Shown one piece after another: positions 9,698 through 17,400 of a stretch of 64,000 nt of DNA. The notes under the pieces were generated by a model. It saw only the letters and a program-made list of their open reading frames with translations, did not search any database and was not told where the DNA came from. The stretch comes from Psychrobacter sp. I-STPA10 (GTDB taxonomy: Bacteria > Pseudomonadota > Gammaproteobacteria > Pseudomonadales > Moraxellaceae). The first letter of the stretch is position 1; the number at the start of each line of letters is the position of its first letter. The position numbers were made by a program, and so were the translations under genes. Location: NCBI RefSeq assembly GCF_021012795.1, contig NZ_VFYU01000010.1, forward strand, positions 53,575 to 117,574, in the 5' to 3' direction.

Positions 9698-10474
9698 GTG
9701 AATAAATCCAAATCGCAAACTGACAATCAAAGTAAGCAAATCAACGCCGTTCGTCTTTTTTTAGGCGGCTCTTTTGACCCTGTACACCATGGTCATATAA
9801 CGCTGCTATATCATGTCGCTACCCAACTTAGGACGACATATCCACTTGACATACCTGTATATGCCTCCTTTTTACCTGCGGCACGTTCACCATTAAAAGA
9901 CACCAGCTTAGCACCTAAGCATCGCCTTAATATGCTCAAGCTTGCCATCGCAGCGCATCAAAATACGCTGAGAAATACTGAGGATACTAACAGCCTAACA
10001 ACCTTATCTTCCATACCTATTACGCCTAGTATTTGCGAATTAGAACTGTGGCAAACACCGCCTACTTATACCATTGATACCTTACAAACACTCAGGGCGC
10101 ACTACCCCAACGACAGTATTATATTTATTATGGGTGCAGATAATGTTGCCAGTCTACCCAAGTGGCGGTGTGGATTATTACTAACCACACAGGCACATCT
10201 ATGGATATGTCCACGCAATGATTGGCAAGATATCGCTGCCATCTCTGCTGTTTTACCCACCCCACTACACACACAAATCACCACTAATACCCATGACTTG
10301 AAAACTACACCAAGCGGACGCATTTATATAGATAGCACTGCCATGATGGCGGTCTCTAGTAGCCAAATACGACAGCAACTACAGCAGCATCAAAATAGTG
10401 ATGACCCATTAGCTACCATCGAAATTGCCCGCGATGTCTATGACTATATACGCCAACATCACCTTTATGTCTAA
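9698..10474 (+). CDS. nadD: Nicotinate-nucleotide adenylyltransferase
   Basis: Adenylylates nicotinate mononucleotide on the way to NAD. The nucleotidyltransferase motif GGSFDPVHHGH is at about residues 24-34, and the second signature appears as SSSQIRQQL near residue 220, before the C-terminal helix. The middle holds the usual FIMGADN and LPKWR(C) elements. The start is a GTG at 9698 with no convincing ribosome site, giving about 18 polar residues before the fold; the exact start is uncertain. Placement before rsfS follows the widespread nadD-rsfS order, although about 200 bp separate them here. Confidence 0.93.
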   Translation: MNKSKSQTDNQSKQINAVRLFLGGSFDPVHHGHITLLYHVATQLRTTYPLDIPVYASFLPAARSPLKDTSLAPKHRLNMLKLAIAAHQNTLRNTEDTNSLTTLSSIPITPSICELELWQTPPTYTIDTLQTLRAHYPNDSIIFIMGADNVASLPKWRCGLLLTTQAHLWICPRNDWQDIAAISAVLPTPLHTQITTNTHDLKTTPSGRIYIDSTAMMAVSSSQIRQQLQQHQNSDDPLATIEIARDVYDYIRQHHLYV

Positions 10475-10674
10475 GCCCCTATAAAATGTGAATGATGTTG
10501 TATAGGTACAAATACTGTTATAATTTGCGTAATTTTAGATTAATAGCATCTTTTTTTACTATTTAACGTTTTTGACATTTACGACTTATAGCAAACTATC
10601 CCAACATACTATCTAACTAACTGTTTTAACCTGACAAAATTTATTCACATTTTATTAAAGCGAGTACTTATTTT

Positions 10675-11082
10675 ATGACCCAAAAAGCAACCGAAGCAAC
10701 ACAACCAATGACCATCGAACGATTAAATGACTGCTTAGCATTGGTACAAGAAGCCTTAGAAGATGTCAAAGCCAAAAACATCACGGTGATGGACGTGGCT
10801 GAACTCACAGACATCATGGACTATATTGTTATTGCTGATGCCACCTCAAAACGCCATGTCAGCGCGCTTGCCGACCATGTTGGTGCAGTAGCAAAAAAAG
10901 AAGGCTTTATGCCGCTTGGACGTGAAGGTGAAAAAGACAGCGACTGGACATTAATTGATTTAGGCGGTGTTGTGGTACATGTAATGACCCCTCAAGCACG
11001 TGAGTTTTATGACTTAGAAGGTCTTTGGTCATCACCAGAAGCCCTGGCAGCCCTATCTGCCGAATCTCGTGGCACAAACTAA
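10675..11082 (+). CDS. rsfS: Ribosomal silencing factor RsfS (YbeB/Iojap family)
   Basis: Binds ribosomal protein L14 and blocks subunit joining under nutrient limitation. A 135-residue protein with the family core: DVAELTDIMDYIVIADATSKRHVSALAD, then GREGEKDSDWTLIDLGGVVVHVMTPQAREFYDLEGLW. The N-terminus is about 15 residues longer than the E. coli protein. A terminator follows at 11147. The neighbour nadD supports the assignment. Confidence 0.95.
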   Translation: MTQKATEATQPMTIERLNDCLALVQEALEDVKAKNITVMDVAELTDIMDYIVIADATSKRHVSALADHVGAVAKKEGFMPLGREGEKDSDWTLIDLGGVVVHVMTPQAREFYDLEGLWSSPEALAALSAESRGTN

Positions 11083-11146
11083 TCAGCCAATCTATTTTTG
11101 ACAGTAGACTATTTTTAACAGTGTTGATTAACTCATTACCAAGCAC

Positions 11147-11174
11147 AAAAGACGCTTTTTTAGCGTCTTTTTTT
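11147..11174 (+). terminator. Terminator after rsfS
   Basis: AAAAGACGC pairs with GCGTCTTTT across a short T-rich loop, followed by more T residues. Confidence 0.85.
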
Positions 11175-11321
11175 CAGCAGCTATTTTCTAATCTCTAATT
11201 CTTTTGCTAAAGTAATCGCATTTTGATGTGAACCCAAGAATGAATCCATCAATAAAAACACCTGCAAGTATGATAATAAATAGGCTAAATGAGTGTTGAT
11301 AAAGATAGATGATGGTCTTCT

Positions 11322-11412
11322 AAAAAGTATGCTACCCCCTCCCGTTGGGAGGGGGCTAGGGGGAGGGCTAAAGCTATGGTAATTTATTAAAAATATCCGC
11401 AGCATACTTTTT
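11322..11412. repeat. 91-bp inverted-repeat element with AAAAAGTATGCT ends and a G/C-rich middle
   Basis: Ends AAAAAGTATGCT (11322-11333) and AGCATACTTTTT (11401-11412) are perfect inverted repeats. Just inside the left end is a GC-rich palindrome (CCCCCTCCC...GGGAGGGGG), then a second G-run, strikingly unlike the AT-rich surroundings. It resembles a small MITE or a REP-like unit; one copy in the window. Confidence 0.6.
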
Positions 11413-11438
11413 GAAACATCACCAGATAGGTTATTTAG

Positions 11439-11568
11439 GACTTACGCAGTTTCATAGATTATTAGCGTCTGGTAATCATTTACTCGCTGGCTGTACGTAG
11501 TTGCAGAGGCTTCGTAAATAATTCCCAGCCGCTTGATTAAGACAAATATCGTACGTTTGCGTAAGTCC
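11439..11568. mobile_element. 130-bp MITE with GGACTTACGCA ends, copy A
   Basis: Ends GGACTTACGCA and TGCGTAAGTCC are inverted. The interior (TTTCATAGATTA, CTGGTAATCATT, GGCTGGCTGTACGTAGTTGC and so on) matches the reverse complement of the copy at 29907. It lies between rsfS and coaX, 26 bp after the 91-bp element. Confidence 0.8.
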
Positions 11569-11624
11569 TATTATTTCAAAAAATTGGTATCAATCAAAGA
11601 AATTAAGGGTAAGGAGCAGCAAAT

Positions 11625-12353
11625 ATGGCAAATCTTTGGCTCGATTTAGGCAATACTCGCCTAAAATATTGGCTCACCGATGATATTGCCCAAGTCATCG
11701 CTCATGATGCCAAACAACACCTACATGCACCTGCTGAGCTGCTGATGGGACTGACCGACCGCTTTGCTCAGCTTGACCCAAGTTTTATCGGTATCTCTTC
11801 TGTACTCGGTGAGCAAATTAATACCCAAGTAGCAGAATCACTCAGTAGTTTGTCTATCCCATTTGAATTTGTCCACGTTAATGCGACTCACCCACTGATG
11901 ACAAGTGATTATGAACCCAGTCAATTAGGCGTTGACCGCTGGTTACAGCTACTCGGTGCAGTCGATGCCAACAAACGCCAATGTGTGATTGGTTGTGGCA
12001 CAGCCGTAACCATTGATTTGGTTGACCATGCTCATCATTTAGGCGGATATATCTTTCCCAGTATTTATCTGCAACGTGAAGCATTGTTTTCGGGTACAAA
12101 ACAAATCAGTATCTCTAATGGTACCTTTGATAGTATTGCCCAAGGCATCAGTACCGCGGATGCTGTCCATCGTGGTATCCTGCTTTCTATTGTTGGCGCA
12201 GTCAATGAAGTACATCAACGTCACCCAAACTATGAAATTATCATGACAGGCGGTGATGCAGCCTTACTGGCACAGCATATTGCACAGCCAATACATATTC
12301 GAGACAATTTACTATTAAATGGTTTAATACGTTTTTTTAATGAGAGCCTATAA
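11625..12353 (+). CDS. coaX: Type III pantothenate kinase
   Basis: First step of coenzyme A synthesis, phosphorylating pantothenate; cytosolic, dependent on a monovalent cation, and not feedback-inhibited by CoA in this class. The three type III signatures are present: LDLGNTRLKY near the N-terminus, QLGVDRWLQLLGA, and GCGTAVTIDLVD followed by HLGGYIFPS. At 242 residues the length is normal. A strong AAGGAG site lies 9 bases before the ATG. The mobile elements immediately upstream mean its promoter lies in or next to element DNA. Confidence 0.93.
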   Translation: MANLWLDLGNTRLKYWLTDDIAQVIAHDAKQHLHAPAELLMGLTDRFAQLDPSFIGISSVLGEQINTQVAESLSSLSIPFEFVHVNATHPLMTSDYEPSQLGVDRWLQLLGAVDANKRQCVIGCGTAVTIDLVDHAHHLGGYIFPSIYLQREALFSGTKQISISNGTFDSIAQGISTADAVHRGILLSIVGAVNEVHQRHPNYEIIMTGGDAALLAQHIAQPIHIRDNLLLNGLIRFFNESL

Positions 12354-12443
12354 ACCTATAAAATAACTGCCAATTAATTTAAGTTATCTTTTATCATAGC
12401 AATTAAAAAACATAGATGTTAAAACATATAACAAGGAATGAAT

Positions 12444-13226
12444 ATGAGCCATATACTATCTAACACTCAGCTTAGTGAGCACCTTTATCGTGCCTATGTT
12501 GAGCGCATACCCCTTGCACAATCAGTGATGATAGCAGACCTCTCTAGCAAACAAGCCTATGATATCCAACATGCGGTGACTGACAAAAAAATAGCGAATG
12601 GGGCAAAACTGGCAGGCTATAAAATCAGCATGACCAGCAAGCGCACCATGGCATTATTTAACTCTGCCGAGCCGATGTATGGACAGCTTATTGATAAGCA
12701 GGTTTGGGATAATTCGCAGCCCCTATCTTTATCGACTGATGTAAATAGTGCCTTGGTGGAGCTTGAGCTGGCATTTATTGCCCAAGAAAAACTCCTAGCA
12801 AGTGATACGCCTGAGCAAATTTGTAAAAAATGCCTCATTGCCCCTTGCCTTGAAATACCTGACTCTAGATATCAAGACTGGTTTCCCAAAATGAGCAAAG
12901 AACATCTGTGCGTCGATAGTGCTGTCGCAGGTTATGTGTGTATCGGGCAGCCAGTCACTGCCAGCTATGATGAGCTAAGCCATGAAGTTGGACGCTTATA
13001 CATCAATGATGAGCTGGTACTCACTGAACCTGCATCGGTTGTACTAGAGCATCCTGCCTTAGCCGTACAGTGGCTGGTGCAAAAGCTACAGCAACACAAC
13101 CTGAGTATTGAAGCAGGCATGTTCGTCTCTTCTGGCTCATTTGGTATGCCGGTCACATTAGAGATGGGGACTTATAAAGGTGAATTTCAAAGCGTAGGAG
13201 AAGTATCACTCACAGTACAAACATAA
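12444..13226 (+). CDS. 2-keto-4-pentenoate hydratase-like protein (fumarylacetoacetase superfamily)
   Basis: A 260-residue protein of the hydratase/decarboxylase branch of the FAH superfamily (MhpD, HpaH/HpcG, DmpE/H type). Visible features are the polar N-terminal helix region, GAKLAGYKISMTSKRTM, PMYGQLIDKQ, a metal-site-like acidic motif ALVELELAFI, then CLIAPCLEIPDSRY and SGSFGMPVTLEMG. Relatives act on 2-hydroxy-dienoates from aromatic ring cleavage, using Mg or Mn. No other aromatic-degradation genes are nearby, so the substrate is open. The ATG at 12444 has an AAGGA site 6 bases away; the ATG at 12438 is too close to it. Confidence 0.75.
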   Translation: MSHILSNTQLSEHLYRAYVERIPLAQSVMIADLSSKQAYDIQHAVTDKKIANGAKLAGYKISMTSKRTMALFNSAEPMYGQLIDKQVWDNSQPLSLSTDVNSALVELELAFIAQEKLLASDTPEQICKKCLIAPCLEIPDSRYQDWFPKMSKEHLCVDSAVAGYVCIGQPVTASYDELSHEVGRLYINDELVLTEPASVVLEHPALAVQWLVQKLQQHNLSIEAGMFVSSGSFGMPVTLEMGTYKGEFQSVGEVSLTVQT

Positions 13227-13311
13227 ATTAACATTACTGTGAGTACGATCTTTATAAACGACTTGATACTTATTGTTAGATAATTAATTAGATTATCATT
13301 TATATATTTGC

Positions 13312-14223
13312 CTAGCTTTCACTAAATACAATCGTCTTATTACCTGTGACAATTACTCGATTTTGCACATGCCAATTCACAGCTCTGGCTAATACATTGC
13401 GCTCCACATCACGACCAATAGCACGCAAATCTGCTACATTTTGCCGATGGGTAACACGATGCACATCTTGCTCAATGATTGGACCTTGATCAAGATCAGC
13501 AGTGACATAATGAGCGGTTGCACCAATGAGCTTCACACCCTTCTCAAACGCTTGTCGATACGGATCAGCACCAACAAAGGCAGGCAAAAATGAGTGATGA
13601 ATATTGATAATACGCATTGACCACTTAGCAACAAAATCTGCTGATAAAATTTGCATATAACGAGCCAGTACCAATAAATCATTATGTACTACTAATTCAT
13701 GAATCTGTGCTTCTGCCTGAGCTTTGTTATCTTTGGTCACTGACACATGGTGAAACTCAATACCAAAGTTCTCCACCGCTTGGCGTAAGTCCTCATGGTT
13801 ACTCACCACACAGGTAATATCACAATCTAGTAGCCCACGTTGGTGCCGCCATAACAAATCTAATAACGCATGATCAAACTTTGATACCAAAATTCCAACT
13901 TTATACTTCACCGTATTATCATGCAACTGCCAATCCATCTTATATTGACTGGCAACTTTTTGTGCAAAGTCAGTCTTAAACTGCTCAATTACTTCAGATA
14001 GCTGTGCCAAAGCAAACTCAACCCGCATAAAATACTGACCACCTTCATGCGCTGTTGAATATTGATCCAAGGTAATGATATTTGCACCCTGCTCAAAAAT
14101 AAATCCAGAAACTGCTTGTACAATACCTGCTTGGTCTTGGCATTGTACCAGCAAAGTCCCCGTTCTTTTGGTGGATGTTGACACACTTGGTAAACTGGCA
14201 AAATTAGTAGAAGTTGTTTTCAT
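13312..14223 (-). CDS. purU: Formyltetrahydrofolate deformylase
   Basis: Hydrolyses 10-formyl-THF to formate and THF, balancing the one-carbon pool and feeding formate to purine synthesis. The 303-residue protein has an N-terminal ACT domain (GTLLVQCQDQAGIVQAVSGFI, about residues 22-100). A formyltransferase fold follows, with KVGILVSKFDHALLDLLWRH, the active-site region INIHHSFLPAF and GATAHYVTADLDQGPIIEQD (catalytic Asn, His and Asp). Length and domain order separate it from PurN, which lacks the ACT domain. It is convergent with the hydratase gene. Confidence 0.95.
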   Translation of the reverse strand: MKTTSTNFASLPSVSTSTKRTGTLLVQCQDQAGIVQAVSGFIFEQGANIITLDQYSTAHEGGQYFMRVEFALAQLSEVIEQFKTDFAQKVASQYKMDWQLHDNTVKYKVGILVSKFDHALLDLLWRHQRGLLDCDITCVVSNHEDLRQAVENFGIEFHHVSVTKDNKAQAEAQIHELVVHNDLLVLARYMQILSADFVAKWSMRIINIHHSFLPAFVGADPYRQAFEKGVKLIGATAHYVTADLDQGPIIEQDVHRVTHRQNVADLRAIGRDVERNVLARAVNWHVQNRVIVTGNKTIVFSES

Positions 14224-14342
14224 AAATCTCTATTCTATTGTTTATAAAAAAGGCAATATTTTAAAGCCGTATGGTGTATAAAGACAATGAATTTTATCTT
14301 TTGTCCCTATTTATTTACTTACCACCTTCAATCCAAATAAAT

Positions 14343-14374
14343 AAAAAACCCCCAAGTATGCTTGAGGGTTTTTT
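14343..14374. terminator. Terminator after the Ig-repeat lipoprotein gene
   Basis: AAAAAACCC...CAAG pairs with CTTG.GGGTTTTTT around a 4-base loop, with T-runs on both strands. It lies 26 bp past the stop of the giant minus-strand gene and before purU. Confidence 0.85.
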
Positions 14375-14400
14375 ATTTACAAGTTGATAGCTATTTGAAG

Positions 14401-17400
14401 TTATTTCTTAGTTTTAATCACTTGACTAATAGAACTACTACCCACTTGAACAGTAACCAAAGTACCTTTATCGAAGGCATTATTGAAGTTAAAGACAAAG
14501 CCTGGCTGAGCTGCCGTTATATTAGTATTACGCACTGGTGAATTATCTTTATATAGAATAACAGGTAAAGTACTACCAGAATCTAGACCTTGCGCTGAAC
14601 CTGTAATTACGGTTCGTTCTAAACCTGTGCGTGCATCTACTGAAATAGCCAACTGATTAATACAAACTTGGCTACCCACACCAAAGGCACTTTCATTATT
14701 GGTATATGGGGTAATGATTGTATCGCCTGATAGCGAGAAGTCGCTAATCGCTGCGGGCAATTCTATATCAAAAGATTGCAAGTTTTCACTACCATTTAGC
14801 AAAGTTGTGGCATCAAAACGTACCTGTGTCCAGTTTGAGTAGGCTTTGGGATAACGGATCTTAAAGTCTACCTTACCTTCATTATCAGTCACAAAGGTAT
14901 ATTTATCATCAGCCAACGTGGTACCTAAAATAGTCACAGGATTAATGGCTTCAAGTTTTTTGCTATTATTTTTATCCTCATTATTATCTAGGATATAGTT
15001 CCAGTTTCCATCCTCAGTATCTTGCCAGCCAGAAGCAAATTTCTCCGCTTTTATTGATGAAAATTCTTGCACCTCTGGTATGGTAATCGTGCCATCTTTT
15101 GGATTGATTTCCTCTTTAGGCTGATAAGCAATACTACGTTCAACTGCACAATATAAACCTTGGCGATAAGCAGTGGCATAAGATTTTAATGATACCTCTG
15201 TATTTTTAACTGGTCGACCCGTACCATCCATCACCGCAATAGAGCCAGAAACAAGATAGTAGATATTATCATCACTTTTCTCAATCTTATCACTAAATGC
15301 CAATGTCGTATAAACTGCATCTTTTGAGACAGTAATATAGGTTGTTTTTGTACCAATGCCATATTTATCGTCAAGTAATTGCGCCTGAATCTCCACTCCA
15401 TTAATAGGTGAGACAGCATTGGCAGTGTATACAACTTTCGCTTCACCTTTCTCATTGGTAATGGCTGTTGCTGCAGACAGACGACCTGTTGATGATTCTT
15501 TTGTGCGACTAAAGACAACGACCACACCTTTAACTGGTACATCGTTTTTATCTTTTACTAAAGCCACTATCTCTGTGCTACCACCAGGGACAATCACTGA
15601 TTTTACAGGTTGTAACAGCATTTTGGCAGGTGTGGTGGCTCTAAAGTAAGTATCCACTGTGGTGGTTTGTTTATTGCCAGCAGTATTGGTTACAAAAGCT
15701 GTTAATACAGCGGTACCAGCCAGCCCTGAAGACAATTTCACAGGAACATTAATAATGCTCTTATCTGTTGCATCAATCATGGCTTGAGTGATGGTCACTT
15801 TTTCAATGACCTTACTGCCTGTTGGTATACCATTTGCAAATGAGCCCAATGTGGTTTCGACAGTGACTTCTTTACCTTTATAAGCAAGCGCATCGGCGGC
15901 ATCTTTGGCACGAATCTGAATATTAATCGTATTGGTTTTATGTACTTCATATTCAGCTTGTATATCATTAAAGCTAATGCCAGCCTGTGACACTTGAACC
16001 AAAGCAATACTGTTACTTACTGTGTCATTGCCTTTTACTCTAGCAGCAACTTTCAAGTTACCATTACTATCAAATGGTAATGCAGCTTCATCAATTTCTT
16101 TACTGGTTACCTTGCCATCTCTATCTGTCTGTGCAGTCGCTATTACGCTGATAACAGATGGATGCTTAGGATCAGACATATCAACCCATTCAACTTCTGC
16201 ACCTGCAACAGGGTTACCAGCCCCATCAACAATACTCGTCGTAAAGGAGACTTTCTCATTAGGTTTTAGGTTGGTTTTTGAGGCTGTTAATGTCGTTGTT
16301 GTGCCTGAAGCATATAAATTTACCTCTTTTTCTACCTGTGCAACCATTTCAACGCTGGTTGTGCCATCCGGTTGAACCTTATACTCTGGCTTGAGCACTT
16401 GTCCAACCACAGTAATGCCATGGTTAAGGCGAGCATAAACAGATCCTGCACCAAGCACTAAACCTGCTTTAACCAAACCTTGTTCATCAGTAATCAGTTG
16501 ACTCTTAGTCGTTAATGCCGCACCACTGGTTTCAGCATCTTTAATCTTAAGCTGCACTGGCACACCAGCGAGCGCACCACCATTTTTGTCAACCACACGG
16601 AAGGTGACATTGGTCTGATCACCACCAGTATTAAGTTCTGTTTTATCAGCAAATCCCATGATAACATAGCTATCAATGGTGCTTTGATCCACTGCAATAT
16701 TATATTCTTTCTTGGCAACCACACCATTGGCTGAAACAGTTGATGCTTCAACTTTAATGCCTTTACCCAAGACTGTTGGATCGACATTACTGCCAGTCAC
16801 TAACTGTAAATCAAACTCTGCAACCCCTTGACTATTGGTAGCAACTTTATTACTACCCGTAAAGCGAACCCCTGTTTTGATAGGATCTTTAATATTTAAA
16901 GTAACCTGTTGACCAACAACACCTTGTTGACTATTTACATCTTCCACACGCACAAATACTTTAAATGTATCTCCCTTACTATCCACCACTTTATTAGCCA
17001 CGATGGTAGAGATGACTTCTGTAGCGGTACTCGGTTCTTCTGTGACAACTTTTGCCAATGTGCTGCTGCTATTGTTATTAGCATCCCTTGCGGCAATACC
17101 CAGATCAAATGAACTGCCAATCATTTTTTTCTGACTAGAGGTTAAATTATTTGGTGCTGCAATAGTAAAGGTTGCGACACCAGAATTATTGGTTGTCTGA
17201 TTTGGACTAGAGACTACCATCAAACCTGCTTGTGCAAGACGAGATGGCAAGGCCAAAGCAACAGATTGACCTGAGACCACATCACCTTTTTTATCATGGG
17301 CGACTACTCTAATTTGGGTCTCACCACCATTAAGATTCAGTTTACCTAACGCTTGTGCTTTAAGCTCAATCTCAGACTTAACAGATTTCACAGTAACAGC

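Noticed and set aside
11181..11405. A 74-codon minus-strand frame between rsfS and coaX
   Set aside because: It runs through the palindromic 91-bp repeat element and has no homology; the frame is a by-product of the repeat.
13209..13243. Inverted repeat CTCACAGTA / TACTGTGAG around the end of the hydratase gene as a terminator
   Set aside because: The stem includes the coding end and no T-run follows on either strand, so I do not call it a terminator.
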